A stretch of 64,000 bases of DNA, taken from NCBI RefSeq assembly GCF_900199455.1, contig NZ_FZQR01000008.1, forward strand, positions 248,001 to 312,000, read 5' to 3'. The notes beneath the pieces are model-generated. The model did no database searches. It saw only the letters and a program-made list of their open reading frames with translations, and had not been told where the DNA came from. This stretch comes from Mesorhizobium carmichaelinearum (lineage in GTDB: Bacteria; Pseudomonadota; Alphaproteobacteria; Rhizobiales; Rhizobiaceae). Of this stretch, positions 21,559-30,673 are shown one piece after another. Numbering within the stretch: position 1 is the first letter of the stretch; the number at the start of each line of letters is the position of its first letter. The translations under genes were made by a program, and so were the position numbers.

Positions 21559-23011
21559 GGGCGTGGCTTTCACGAAGTCCGGCGTTGGATATGCGCACAA
21601 AAGTGGCGCGGTCGCGGAAATCGGCAAGATCGCGGCCACCGACATAACCCATAGCGGCTTTTAGCCCGCCTGCAAGCTGGTGCAGCACGCCAGACACAGG
21701 TCCTTTGTACGGAACCTGGCCTTCAATCCCTTCCGGCACCAGTTTGAGCGTATCGCGCACCTCGGCCTGGAAGTAGCGATCGGCCGAGCCGCGCGCCATG
21801 GCGCCGACCGAGCCCATGCCGCGATAGGCTTTGAAGGAGCGGCCCTGGTGCAGATAGACCTCGCCCGGGCTTTCGTCGGTACCGGCCAGCAGCGAGCCGA
21901 TCATGGCGGCGCTGGCGCCCGCGGCGAGCGCCTTGGCGAGATCGCCGGAATATTTGATGCCGCCATCGGCAATCACCGAAACGCCGGATTTGTGCGCCGT
22001 CTCGACCGCCGACATGATGGCCGAAAGCTGCGGCACGCCGACACCGGCAACGATGCGGGTGGTGCAGATGGAACCCGGGCCGATGCCGACCTTGACGGCG
22101 TCGGCGCCGGCGTCGATCAGCGCCTGCGTGCCTTCGGCGGTGGCGACATTGCCGGCCAGGATGCGGACAGAGTTGGAGAGTTTTTTCGCCCGCGTCACCG
22201 CGTCGAGCACGCGCTGCGAGTGACCATGCGCGGTGTCGATGACCAGAAGGTCGACGCCGGCATCGATCAAGCGCTCGGCGCGCTCGAAGCCGTCGTCGCC
22301 GACGCTGGTGGCGGCTGCCGCGCGCAGGCGACCCTGCGCATCCTTGGTGGCGTGCGGGTTCAACTGCGACTTCTCGATGTCCTTGACGGTGATCAGGCCA
22401 ACGCAATTGCCTTGTTTGTCGACGACGACGAGCTTTTCGATCCGGTGCTGGTGCAGAAGCCGCTTGGCCTCGTCCTGGTCGACATTCTCCTTGACCGTGA
22501 TCAGGTTCTCACGGGTCATCAACTCGTAGACCTTCTGCGCCGGGTCGGAGGCAAAGCGTACGTCGCGGTTGGTCAGTATGCCCACCAGCCGGCCTATTCT
22601 GTGGCCGCCGGTGCCGCCATTCTCGACCACCGGAATGCCCGAGATCGAGTAGGTGCGCATCAGCGACAGTGCGTCGGCGAGCGTGGCGTCGGGACCGATG
22701 GTGACCGGATTGACCACCATGCCGGATTCGAATTTCTTCACCTGCCGCACCTGCTCGGCCTGTTCCGCCGGCGAGAAATTGCGGTGGATGACGCCGATGC
22801 CGCCGGCCTGGGCCATGGCGATGGCAAGACGCGCCTCGGTGACGGTGTCCATCGCGGCGGAGAGGATCGGCACGTTGAGATCGATGTCGCCGGCAATGCG
22901 GGTGCGGACATCGGTTTCGCCAGGCATGACCTCGGAATGACCCGGCTGCAAAAGCACGTCGTCAAAGGTCAGCGCCAGTGCGCCAGTGGACGTTTCGATG
23001 ATTTTTGCCAT
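21509..23011 (-). CDS. guaB: Inosine-5'-monophosphate dehydrogenase
   Basis: 500 residues. It catalyses IMP to XMP with NAD, the first committed step of GMP synthesis, in the cytoplasm. TIM-barrel catalytic domain with two CBS domains inserted (about residues 100-215). The catalytic loop GIGPGSICTTR places the nucleophile at Cys316. The flap region contains YRGMGSVGAMARGSADRYF. The start at 23011 gives MAKIIETSTG, the normal N-terminus; the much longer open frame upstream is noise. The gene is followed by the overlapping membrane gene. Confidence 0.97.
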   Translation of the reverse strand: MAKIIETSTGALALTFDDVLLQPGHSEVMPGETDVRTRIAGDIDLNVPILSAAMDTVTEARLAIAMAQAGGIGVIHRNFSPAEQAEQVRQVKKFESGMVVNPVTIGPDATLADALSLMRTYSISGIPVVENGGTGGHRIGRLVGILTNRDVRFASDPAQKVYELMTRENLITVKENVDQDEAKRLLHQHRIEKLVVVDKQGNCVGLITVKDIEKSQLNPHATKDAQGRLRAAAATSVGDDGFERAERLIDAGVDLLVIDTAHGHSQRVLDAVTRAKKLSNSVRILAGNVATAEGTQALIDAGADAVKVGIGPGSICTTRIVAGVGVPQLSAIMSAVETAHKSGVSVIADGGIKYSGDLAKALAAGASAAMIGSLLAGTDESPGEVYLHQGRSFKAYRGMGSVGAMARGSADRYFQAEVRDTLKLVPEGIEGQVPYKGPVSGVLHQLAGGLKAAMGYVGGRDLADFRDRATFVRISNAGLRESHAHDVTITRESPNYPGGA

Positions 23012-23315
23012 GGCCAGCCCTTTAGAATGCGGAAAAAGCGCTGGACCAGGATGGACAGCGCCGACTCTCATCTTCCCTTTCAGGATTGGCGCTGGCTGGT
23101 AACACGTCGCGACACGGATGAAAAGCCGATCGTTGCATTGCACAACAGCGTCTTCGATCATTTGATTGTGCCACCCGTGGTTGCGGTCGCACAAAAGTGA
23201 CAGCAAATTAACACGACATCGGTGGCCAGCCGTGATAACCGCCCCCACATATCGGCTCATTCCCCTTTTCTGAACGAGAATTGGGCCGGAAAGAAAATCT
23301 GAAACGGTCACGCTC
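23012..23315. other. Divergent promoter region, guaB and DHA2-type MFS
   Basis: About 300 bases without a gene. Both flanking genes point outward, so promoters for both lie here. No repeat, riboswitch or hairpin that I can support. Confidence 0.4.
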
Positions 23316-24737
23316 GTGAATCGCACCATTCCGCTGATCCTGGCGGTCGCATTGTTCATGGAAAACATGGATTCGACCGTCATCGCGACATCGCTGCCGG
23401 CGATCGCCGTCGACATCCACACCAGCCCGATCGCACTAAAGCTGGCGCTGACCGCCTATCTGGTGTCGCTGGCGATCTTCATTCCGATCAGCGGCTGGAT
23501 GGCCGACCGCTTCGGCGCCAAGACCATTTTTCGCGCCGCGATCGCGGTGTTTATCGTCGGCTCGGTCGCCTGCGCCTTCTCCGGTTCGCTGCCGGCCTTC
23601 GTGGTGTCGCGCTTCCTGCAAGGCATTGGCGGCGCCATGATGACGCCGGTCGGGCGCCTGGTGCTGGTGCGGGCGACGCCCAAGAGTGACCTGGTCGCCG
23701 CCATGTCGTGGCTGACCGTTCCGGCATTGGTCGGACCGCTGGTCGGCCCGCCGATCGGCGGCTTCATCACCACCTACTTCACCTGGCACTGGATCTTCCT
23801 GATCAATGTGCCGATCGGCCTGATCGGCATCTGGCTGGCCACGCGCTTCCTGCCGGAAACCGAATCGATGGAAACGCCGCCGCTCGATTTCATCGGCTTC
23901 GTGCTGAGCGGGGTGGCGGCATCCGGTGTGGTGTTCGGCTTGTCGGTGGTAAGCCTGCCCTATCTGCCGCCGGCGACCGGGTTCATCACCGTGGCCGTCG
24001 GGCTGCTGTCCGGCGCGCTCTACCTGATGCATGCGCGCCGCACCAAAGATCCGCTGCTGGCGCTCGAACTGTTCCGCAACCAGGTGTTCCGCTCGTCGGT
24101 GCTTGGCGGCTCGCTGTTTCGCATCGGCATCGGCGCGGTGCCGTTCCTGCTGCCGCTGATGTTCCAGATCGGCTTCGGACTGACGCCGTTCCAGTCCGGC
24201 ATGATCACCTTCGTCTCGGCGGTCGGCGCCATCGGCATGAAATTCGTCACCGCGCTGATCTTCCGCGTTGCCGGCTTCCGCCGCGTGCTGATCGTCGGCT
24301 CGCTGGTCGCCGCCGCATCGATCGCAATCTACGGCCTCTTCACCCCTGAAACGCCTTATGTGCTGATGCTGGCCATATTGCTGGTCGGCGGCTTCATCCG
24401 CTCGATGTTCTTCACCGGTGTCAACGCGCTGTCCTATGCCGAGGTGTCGGCCGAAGACACCAGCAAGGCAACGCCGATCACGGCAGTGTTCCAGCAATTG
24501 TCGATCGCACTCGGCGTAGCGCTCGCCGGCGGCATTCTGGAAGTCTCGACCTCGATCCATGGCGGCCCGCTGACGCTGGGCGATTTCCATATCGCCTTCT
24601 TCATCGTGGCGGCGGTATCGGCGGCGGCGTCGCTGTCGTTCATGCGGCTGGCGCCCGATGCCGGCAATGCCGTCTCCGGCCATGGCCGGCTGACCACGCC
24701 AAAGACACTGGAACCGGCGAGGTCGCCGGGGGAGTGA
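23316..24737 (+). CDS. MFS transporter, DHA2 (EmrB/QacA) family
   Basis: 473 residues, GTG start. About 13-14 membrane spans. The opening LILAVALFMENMDSTVIATSLPAIA carries the DHA2 motif in span 1 (acidic-to-serine/threonine pattern NMDSTVI). Motif A is ISGWMADRFGAKTIF, and the span 5 antiporter motif is PALVGPLVGPPIGGFIT. Family members export drugs and amphipathic compounds by proton antiport. No membrane-fusion partner is nearby, so it is a single-component exporter. The substrate is unknown. Confidence 0.9.
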   Translation: MNRTIPLILAVALFMENMDSTVIATSLPAIAVDIHTSPIALKLALTAYLVSLAIFIPISGWMADRFGAKTIFRAAIAVFIVGSVACAFSGSLPAFVVSRFLQGIGGAMMTPVGRLVLVRATPKSDLVAAMSWLTVPALVGPLVGPPIGGFITTYFTWHWIFLINVPIGLIGIWLATRFLPETESMETPPLDFIGFVLSGVAASGVVFGLSVVSLPYLPPATGFITVAVGLLSGALYLMHARRTKDPLLALELFRNQVFRSSVLGGSLFRIGIGAVPFLLPLMFQIGFGLTPFQSGMITFVSAVGAIGMKFVTALIFRVAGFRRVLIVGSLVAAASIAIYGLFTPETPYVLMLAILLVGGFIRSMFFTGVNALSYAEVSAEDTSKATPITAVFQQLSIALGVALAGGILEVSTSIHGGPLTLGDFHIAFFIVAAVSAAASLSFMRLAPDAGNAVSGHGRLTTPKTLEPARSPGE

Positions 24738-24757
24738 AGGCGCGGTTAGGCGCCTCT

Positions 24758-24910
24758 TCCTTCTCCCCTTGTTGTGGGAGAAGGTGGATCGGCGCGCAGC
24801 GCCGAGACGGTTGAGGGGCGTTCCAGCGAAGTGAGACGTTGGTGTTCCCAGGAGCACCCCTCATCCGACCTCGCTTCCACCTTCTCCCACAAGAAGGGGA
24901 GAAGGGAAGG
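24758..24910. repeat. Palindromic intergenic repeat, about 150 bases
   Basis: Left arm TTCTCCCCTTGTTGTGGGAG, right arm CTCCCACAAGAAGGGGAGAAG, with further pairing inside (GAGGGG and CCCCTC). It lies between two converging genes (MFS and rlmE). Same family as the elements at 648 and 61463. Confidence 0.8.
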
Positions 24911-24912
24911 CG

Positions 24913-25626
24913 CTACTCGCCGGCCGCTTCGCGCCCTTTGAAGTCTTTTGCCAGCAGATAAAGCTCCACCGATTCATCGCGCGAGGCCGGCGGCTTGACG
25001 TGATGCACCGAGCGGAAATTCTTCTTGAGCATGGAGAGCAGCTCGTTTTCGGCGCCGCCCTGGAAAGTCTTGGCGAGGAAATGACCGCCCGGCTTCAGGA
25101 CGGACAGCGCGAAATCGGCTGCCACCTCGCACAGATGCATGGTCCGGATGTGGTCGGTCCGCTTATGGCCGGTGGTTGGTGCCGCCATGTCGGACAACAC
25201 GACATCCGGATTCCCGCCCAGCGCTTCGGCCAGCTTGCGCGGCGCATCCGCGTCCAGGAAATCCATCAAAAGCACCGGCGCGCCAGGCACCGCATCCATC
25301 TCCAGATAGTCGATGCCGATGACATGCGGATTGTCCGCCGTCGATTTCGTGCGCGCGGCCGCGACCTGGCACCAGCCGCCGGGGGCAGCGCCTAAATCGA
25401 TCACCTTCATGCCGGGTTTGAGCAGATGGTGCTTGTCGTCGATCTCGATCAGCTTGTAGGCCGCGCGCGAGCGGTAACCGTCCGCCTTCGACCGCTGGAC
25501 ATAGGGATCGTTGATGTGGCGCTGCAGCCAGCGGCGCGACGATTCCTTCAGGCCGCTCTTCTTCTTGATCCGCGTCTTCAAGACGCGAATGCTGGCCGAG
25601 CCTGGTTTTTCCGGTTTCTTGGTCAT
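24913..25626 (-). CDS. rlmE: 23S rRNA (uridine-2'-O)-methyltransferase
   Basis: 237 residues. FtsJ/RrmJ family, which methylates U2552 in the 23S rRNA A-loop. SAM-binding DLGAAPGGW at 77-85. The catalytic K-D-K-E set is Lys58, Asp146 (LSDMAAP), Lys186 (FLAKTF) and Glu221 (VELYLLA). A basic N-terminal tail of about 30 residues, longer than in E. coli, is typical of rhizobial homologues. It overlaps the preceding ppx/gppA gene by one base (TAATG), so translation is coupled. Confidence 0.93.
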   Translation of the reverse strand: MTKKPEKPGSASIRVLKTRIKKKSGLKESSRRWLQRHINDPYVQRSKADGYRSRAAYKLIEIDDKHHLLKPGMKVIDLGAAPGGWCQVAAARTKSTADNPHVIGIDYLEMDAVPGAPVLLMDFLDADAPRKLAEALGGNPDVVLSDMAAPTTGHKRTDHIRTMHLCEVAADFALSVLKPGGHFLAKTFQGGAENELLSMLKKNFRSVHHVKPPASRDESVELYLLAKDFKGREAAGE

Positions 25627-27044
25627 TAACGGCCACGCCCATCGTTGCGCCAGACGCCGTCATCGGCCATCAGCTCGCTCAATATGCCTTCGCGCAGGCC
25701 CCGGTCGGCGACACGCAGCCGCTCCGAGGGCCAGACCGCGCGGATCGCTTCGAGGATAGCGCAGCCAGCCAGCACCAGATCGGCGCGGTCCGCACCGATG
25801 CAAGGGTTGGCGCAGCGCTGCTGGAAATCCCAGCCGACCAGCCTCTCCACCATGCGGTCGACGCTGTCGCGGTCCATCCACAGCCCGTCGACCCGACGCC
25901 GGTCGTAACGTTCGAGATCGAGGTGAACGCCGGCGAGCGTCGTCACCGTGCCGGACGTGCCGAGCAGATGGAAATTCGGGCTGGCCTTGAGGTGGCTCAG
26001 CCGGTCGCGGCCATCGAAAGCGGCCAGCCGGCCGGCGACGTCATCGACCATGGCGGTGAAGATGTCGCGCGTTACCGTGCGGCCGCCAAAGCGCTCGGCC
26101 AGCGAGACGACGCCGACCGGCAGCGACGTCCACGAGACGATGTGGTTGGCGAGGCGCGGCGAACGGCGGCCGGTAAGATCGATCAGCGCGATTTCGGAAG
26201 AGCCGCCGCCTATATCGAACAGGACGACGCCTTGCGTGTCGCGCTCGACCAGAGAGCCGCAGCCGGAAACCGCCAGCCGCGCCTCGGTCTGGCGGTCGAT
26301 GATCTCGAGCTTCAGGCCGGCCTCGCGCTCGACGCGTTCGAGGAACTCGACGCCGTTCTCGGCCGAGCGGCAGGCTTCGGTGGCGATCAGCCTGGCCTTC
26401 CTGATCTTGCGGCTGCGCAATTTGTCGCCGCAGATCTTCAGCGCCTCGACGGCGCGGTCCATCGCCGGCTGGCCGAGCCGGCCATTGGCGGTGAGCCCCT
26501 CACCCAGCCTGACGATGCGCGAAAATGCATCGATGACGCGGAACTGGCCATGCCGTGTGGGAACGGCAACCAGCAGCCGGCAATTGTTGGTGCCGAGGTC
26601 GAGTGCGGCAAAGACCGGAAGTTCGTGCACCGGCGACCGGCGCGCGCCCTGTTCGGGGCGTGGCGTTGGAGCGGCGGGCGAGATTGCCGGCGCCGTTGGC
26701 TGCTTCGGTTCCAAAGCCGGGGCAGCGGCCTGGCTCGGGGTCGGCGATCGACTGCCCTGCGGGTGCGCTTCGTCGCGCGCAAAAACCTTGCGCCCGCGCC
26801 TTCGCTTGCGCCGTTTTTTGGGCTTGCCCTTCTGGTGATGGGTAGCGTCGCCCGCCTGCGCATCGGCGGAGCGCTGCTCCGTCGGGCGGCGTTGCTGCCA
26901 ACCGGCTGTCCCCGGGCCCGATGGCCCTGGGGAAGCGCTGGACGCGCCCACCTCCGACGCGCCTGCGCCGGTGTCGCGGTCTTCCACTGTCGTTCCTTCC
27001 GGCGCCGCGCGAACCGATGAAGGACGCAGCAGGCGCTTTGGCAT
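25626..27044 (-). CDS. Ppx/GppA-family phosphatase with long basic N-terminal extension
   Basis: 472 residues. The catalytic part starts near residue 144 with FAALDLGTNNCRLLVA and has the second ATPase-fold motif FDIGGGSSEIAL. The family hydrolyses polyphosphate and/or pppGpp; the sequence does not decide which. The first ~140 residues are low-complexity (Ala/Pro/Gly) with a strongly basic patch at 72-86, suggesting RNA or polyphosphate binding. Pairing with rlmE is conserved in related bacteria as I recall. The start could be later, since part of the extension may not be translated. Confidence 0.88.
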   Translation of the reverse strand: MPKRLLRPSSVRAAPEGTTVEDRDTGAGASEVGASSASPGPSGPGTAGWQQRRPTEQRSADAQAGDATHHQKGKPKKRRKRRRGRKVFARDEAHPQGSRSPTPSQAAAPALEPKQPTAPAISPAAPTPRPEQGARRSPVHELPVFAALDLGTNNCRLLVAVPTRHGQFRVIDAFSRIVRLGEGLTANGRLGQPAMDRAVEALKICGDKLRSRKIRKARLIATEACRSAENGVEFLERVEREAGLKLEIIDRQTEARLAVSGCGSLVERDTQGVVLFDIGGGSSEIALIDLTGRRSPRLANHIVSWTSLPVGVVSLAERFGGRTVTRDIFTAMVDDVAGRLAAFDGRDRLSHLKASPNFHLLGTSGTVTTLAGVHLDLERYDRRRVDGLWMDRDSVDRMVERLVGWDFQQRCANPCIGADRADLVLAGCAILEAIRAVWPSERLRVADRGLREGILSELMADDGVWRNDGRGR

Positions 27045-27398
27045 GTTTCAAGTTGCCGCCAGACTAACAGTGCCGTGCCCGATCACCAAGAGCCGCACGC
27101 CGAATTTTGCCGGCTGGTGGCGAACCGCCTTTTCGCCCCGCCGCGTAATGTAGCCGCAAGGCTGGATTGGTAGCGCAATGCTGGCGAGGACAACTCTCGT
27201 CGAAGCCGATGCCTCATCGCTGGCCGTTGCACTGCTTTCGCTGCTGGCAGATCTTGCCGGCGGCCGGCGCGACAAGTGTTCGCGGTTGAATAGCCGGCTT
27301 CAATGAGGCATTTCTGAAATGTACGGAAGTCACCGGGCAGCCGGCCTCCCACCATCAAGCGAAAAGGAAGCGGACACGCAACGCATGGCAGTCAGGCA
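27045..27398. other. Intergenic, no supported feature
   Basis: About 350 bases between two outward-pointing genes. Only arginine-rich spurious frames are open. I see no hairpin or repeat beyond what chance allows. Confidence 0.4.
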
Positions 27399-28331
27399 AT
27401 GAACTGGAGACGCTATTTCTGGCCGGTGGTCGGCTTAGCCGCGGTGATCTTCTCGCTGCTGCTGCTCTGGCACGAGCTGCGCGGCATTTCGCTCGACGAT
27501 GTCTGGGACGGGCTCGCCGCCATTCCAACCCGCGGCTGGGTGCTGGCGGCGCTGAGTTCCGTCATCGCCTATGCCGCGCTCGCCGGCTACGACCACATCG
27601 CGCTGCTCCACATCGGTAAGCGTGTGTCATGGCTGTTCGTGACGCTGTGCTCCTTTACCACCTACGCACTGTCGCACAATATCGGCGGCTCGGTGTTCTC
27701 CGGTGCCGTCATCCGCTACCGCGCCTATGGCACCAGGGGCCTGACCGGCCAGGATGTCGGTGTGCTGGTGGCGATCTGCTGGATCACCTTCGTGCTGTCC
27801 AGTCTTCTGGCCGGCGGTCTGGTGCTGGTGCTGGAGCCGCAAATCGTCGACCGCTTCTCAGGCGCCCCGCATCACGGGCTGGCGATCGCCGCCGGCCTTG
27901 GCATGCTGATTCTCATCAGCGCCTACATCTTCGGCAGCGCGCTGCATCTGCGCCCGCTGAAGATCGCCAGCTTTCAGCTGCACTATCCGGCACTACCGAT
28001 CGTCGCCAGGCAATTGCTGATCGGCCCGATCGAACTGATTGCCGCCGCGGCGATCATCTTCTTTGCCCTGCCCGAGATGCACAATCCCGGCTATTTCGTC
28101 GTGCTCGGCGTCTTCCTCGTCTCCTTCTCGGTCGCTCAGCTCTCGCATGCGCCGGGCGGGCTCGGCGTGTTCGAGGTGGTGTTCCTGGCCGGGCTTTCGG
28201 ACATGGACCCGGTCGGTGTGCTGGCGGCGCTGCTGGTGTTCCGGCTGTTTTATCTCATCATCCCGCTGATTCTGGGCCTCGGCGTGGTGCTGTTCTTCGA
28301 ACGCTCGCAGTTCAGCCGGACGGAGAGCTGA
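27399..28331 (+). CDS. Lysylphosphatidylglycerol synthase transmembrane-domain protein (YbhN/UPF0104 type)
   Basis: 310 residues with about eight membrane spans. Matches the flippase-like domain of MprF and YbhN. The signature SHNIGGSVFSGAVIRYRAYGTRGL near residues 92-115 (quoted as SHNIGGSVFSGAVIRYRAYG) and the C-terminal SHAPGGLGVFEVVFL are diagnostic. There is no aminoacyl-transfer domain, so it is not a complete lysyl-PG synthase. Lipid flipping is the family inference. It is the last core gene before the tRNA-Gln integration site. Confidence 0.88.
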   Translation: MNWRRYFWPVVGLAAVIFSLLLLWHELRGISLDDVWDGLAAIPTRGWVLAALSSVIAYAALAGYDHIALLHIGKRVSWLFVTLCSFTTYALSHNIGGSVFSGAVIRYRAYGTRGLTGQDVGVLVAICWITFVLSSLLAGGLVLVLEPQIVDRFSGAPHHGLAIAAGLGMLILISAYIFGSALHLRPLKIASFQLHYPALPIVARQLLIGPIELIAAAAIIFFALPEMHNPGYFVVLGVFLVSFSVAQLSHAPGGLGVFEVVFLAGLSDMDPVGVLAALLVFRLFYLIIPLILGLGVVLFFERSQFSRTES

Positions 28332-28510
28332 GGCGCGGATAGGATTTCATGTCCGCGCCTGGGAGCGCTGCGAAGCATGGCGCCTGAAACCGGCTGACAA
28401 AACCTGACGATTGAACCGCAGAGCAGGCTTGACTATTTTCCGCTGGCGGCTACAAGGCAGCGCTCAAGCGGCTCAGCCGTTCGGCCCGCGCGGTCCATGA
28501 CCGCGCCTGC

Positions 28511-28584
28511 TGGGGAATAGGTTAACGGTAGACCCACGGACTCTGACTCCGTTAGTCCTGGTTCGAATCCAGGTTCCCCAGCCA
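28511..28584 (+). tRNA. tRNA-Gln (anticodon CTG)
   Basis: 74 bases. The acceptor stem TGGGGAA pairs with TTCCCCA, the discriminator is G, and CCA is encoded. The anticodon arm ACGGA-CTCTGAC-TCCGT gives anticodon CTG. The T arm is CCTGG-TTCGAAT-CCAGG. The full gene survives at the left end, and the 3' half is repeated at 42960 and partly at 47327, showing it is the attachment site of the elements to its right. Confidence 0.95.
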
Positions 28585-28601
28585 AACAATTTCAAGCACT
28601 T
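28532..28601. repeat. attL: left attachment repeat
   Basis: The 3' part of tRNA-Gln plus flank. Identical to 42960-43013 over 54 bases, then two mismatches in the next 16 bases. The crossover must lie within the identical block. Confidence 0.9.
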
Positions 28602-28633
28602 AGCCAACTCTCGACACGCCGAACAAGCCGCCA

Positions 28634-28651
28634 TGTCGCGTTTGTGTCGCG
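28634..28651. repeat. Paired TGTCGCG repeats near attL
   Basis: TGTCGCG at 28634 and 28645, spaced 11 bases, just downstream of attL and overlapping the integrase gene end. Similar pairs are at 29955/29965 (upstream of the integrase) and at 42806/42817 (next to attR). Candidate arm-type integrase or Xis sites. Confidence 0.55.
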
Positions 28652-28652
28652 T

Positions 28653-29918
28653 TCAGGCTTCCAACAGCGCCTTTTCGGCCGCCGCCAATTCGTCCCGATT
28701 ATGGGAGCCGGGGAAAAGATGGCCGTAGGTGTCCGCAGTCATCACGATGCTCGAATGGCCCATGAGTGTCTGGACTGTCTTGATGTCTTTCCCCTGCCCG
28801 CCCTTCTCTTTTGGGTTGATCAACCAGCTTGCATAGAAATGGCGAAGCGCGTGAAGGCCGGTATATTTCGCGGCCATGATCGGCTTGCCCTCTTTGTCGA
28901 CCTTGGGCTTCCTGTTCCTATCGAGCGCGGGTACCGTGAGGCCGGCAGCGAACTGTGGCGGCTGCAAGCCGCGCTTCACGATGTTGGAGTGAAACTCGAT
29001 ATTGCCCTCACCATTTGGGAACACCAGATCGAGCTTGCCCTTAGGGCATTTCAGCTTCCATTCCCGCAAGGTGTTGATGACCATCGGCGCCAGGGGAATG
29101 GTGCGGTCTTCGCCAGCCTCCGATTTCGGCAGGCCAATGGGGTCATAACCCTCATCGACGTATTTCTTCGCGTGGTAGCGATCGGCCCGCTGCCGCACAT
29201 GAAGCTCTGCCGCTTTCAGATCCACGTCAGCCCACCGCAAGCCGCGCAGTTCGGACGAGCGAAGCCCGGTAAAGATGGCTGTGATGATCAGCGGGCGGTG
29301 CCAGCCCTTGCTGTGTTCGAGAATTAGGCGAATTTCAGACGGCTCGGGAATATCTATCCCGGCCTTAAGCTTCGGCTTGCGGTCAGTCTTCTTTTTCCGC
29401 TTCCGGCCACCCTTAGACATGTCATGCACGACGTTGCGGGCAACTAGTCCCCGCTCCTGCGCATCGGCCAGCAGAGAACCCAGGCTGACCGTGACGCGCT
29501 TGATCATGTCGGCGCTGCAAGGTTGATTCTTGGTGCCGTGCGGCTCGGCCCGGAGCCGGTCCTGAAACTGGCGCACCACGGGAATGCTGAGTTTCGACAG
29601 GCGCAGATTGCCGAGGAAGGGGAGAATATGCTCGTTCAGGTGTTGGCGGCGTTGGTCGAGCGTCGTGCGCTCAAGACCGGCTGCCGTGCCATCCTCAAGC
29701 CAGTAGACGCCGGCCTCCTTCACGGTGACGGTAGCGCGGTCGGCGACGTGCGTCCCCTCATCTATGGATACGGTTGTCTTTGCCTCCCAGGCATCCGCAT
29801 CCTTCTTCTTGTCGAAGGTCTTCAGCCTACGTGTTCCATTGCCGTCAGCATAGTCGACGACCCAGGCCTCTTTCTCGACGCCCTTGGCCGTGGTCCATTT
29901 GCGCTTGCGAACTGACAT
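28653..29918 (-). CDS. Tyrosine-type site-specific integrase
   Basis: 421 residues. The N-terminal arm-binding region is about residues 1-60, the SAM-like core-binding domain about 65-170, and the catalytic domain from about 190. The catalytic set is visible: Arg220 (TGLRSSELR), His356 and Arg359 (HALRH), His388 (LMGHSS) and Tyr398 (ADTYGHLF). It is intact. It is read toward the tRNA-Gln gene, the usual orientation at attL. The last codons are echoed in a degenerate copy at 43054-43103, showing that a related integrase once occupied the neighbouring element. Confidence 0.95.
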   Translation of the reverse strand: MSVRKRKWTTAKGVEKEAWVVDYADGNGTRRLKTFDKKKDADAWEAKTTVSIDEGTHVADRATVTVKEAGVYWLEDGTAAGLERTTLDQRRQHLNEHILPFLGNLRLSKLSIPVVRQFQDRLRAEPHGTKNQPCSADMIKRVTVSLGSLLADAQERGLVARNVVHDMSKGGRKRKKKTDRKPKLKAGIDIPEPSEIRLILEHSKGWHRPLIITAIFTGLRSSELRGLRWADVDLKAAELHVRQRADRYHAKKYVDEGYDPIGLPKSEAGEDRTIPLAPMVINTLREWKLKCPKGKLDLVFPNGEGNIEFHSNIVKRGLQPPQFAAGLTVPALDRNRKPKVDKEGKPIMAAKYTGLHALRHFYASWLINPKEKGGQGKDIKTVQTLMGHSSIVMTADTYGHLFPGSHNRDELAAAEKALLEA

Positions 29919-30270
29919 CGTTCCCTCCGTAGCAGCCGGTAATGGCTGAAATCATGTCGCATTATGTCGCAATTAGTCCGCTTGTCAAGATATGGTAAAT
30001 GTTGAAAACCCATAGCGACCCCTTGCAATGCTGGCTGTTTTATGGCAGACCTGACGTATTCTCTTGGGCGAGAAGCTCACCTTCCCTTCACGCGTTAATG
30101 CGAACAAAGGGGGAAACCCCTCGAATGAGGGGCGCGGATGCGCGGTGAGTGTTGGTAGCCCGTTACTGCCGGATGGCGGAGAGCTCGCGGAAAATTAACC
30201 CGCGCTCGCCGCCATTTTGATTCCTGCGGGAACATTGAAGCGAGCGCCGATTTTTTTAGGAGCTTGCCCG
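29919..30270. other. Integrase/Xis control region
   Basis: About 350 bases without a gene between divergent int and the Xis-like gene. It holds TGTCGCA repeats at 29955 and 29965 immediately before int, and a GGGG-GAAA-CCCC / CCCCTC-GAAT-GAGGGG pair of alternative hairpins at 30109-30132. Promoters for both directions presumably lie here. Confidence 0.45.
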
Positions 30271-30474
30271 GTGACGAGCAACGATCTTTCTGACCTGGAA
30301 CTCATCTGGGGCGCGCCCACCATTGCGCGCGCCGTGAACCTGAACCAGCGCCAAACCTACTACGCCCTGGAAAGCGGTCACCTGCCGGCCCAAAAAGTCG
30401 GATCTCAGTGGGTGACAAGCAAGAGTGCCCTTCGGCAATATTTTGCGTCCCTCCTTCCTGGGGAGGCCGCTTAA
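30271..30474 (+). CDS. Small helix-turn-helix protein, candidate excisionase/regulator
   Basis: 67 residues from a GTG at 30271 with AGGAG eight bases ahead; a longer ATG-initiated frame lacks a ribosome site. The core WGAPTIARAVNLNQRQTYYA, then LPAQKVGSQWVTSKSALRQYF, has the MerR-like winged-helix pattern of AlpA/Xis proteins. It is the first gene rightward from the control region and likely directs excision or represses int. It lies one base before the next small gene. Confidence 0.7.
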   Translation: MTSNDLSDLELIWGAPTIARAVNLNQRQTYYALESGHLPAQKVGSQWVTSKSALRQYFASLLPGEAA

Positions 30475-30475
30475 G

Positions 30476-30673
30476 ATGTGTCCTGAAGCAGCAAAGCCGC
30501 CCTCGGTAAAGGGCGGCTCGCTGGTGATGTCGAATTGCTTGGCGGCTTTCGATACCAGCGACCATAACGAACCCCTTGTCTGTAGGCAAGCGCTCCGCAT
30601 CCGTCAGCGGTTCCCCGTGTCGACCTACGTGGCGCTGGTCGCCGCTCGTCTGGTTTATGGGGGCGCGTCATGA
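30476..30673 (+). CDS. Small protein of unknown function
   Basis: 65 residues from ATG 30476, which has a GGGAGG site and follows the previous stop by one base. Basic at the C-terminus (LRIRQRFPVSTYVALVAARLVYGG). The final ATGA overlaps the start of the next gene. Nothing recognisable. It is part of the early small-gene chain. Confidence 0.55.
   Translation: MCPEAAKPPSVKGGSLVMSNCLAAFDTSDHNEPLVCRQALRIRQRFPVSTYVALVAARLVYGGAS

Noticed and set aside
21680..23200. 506-codon open frame on the plus strand
   Set aside because: Antisense shadow of guaB, which has full IMPDH motifs.
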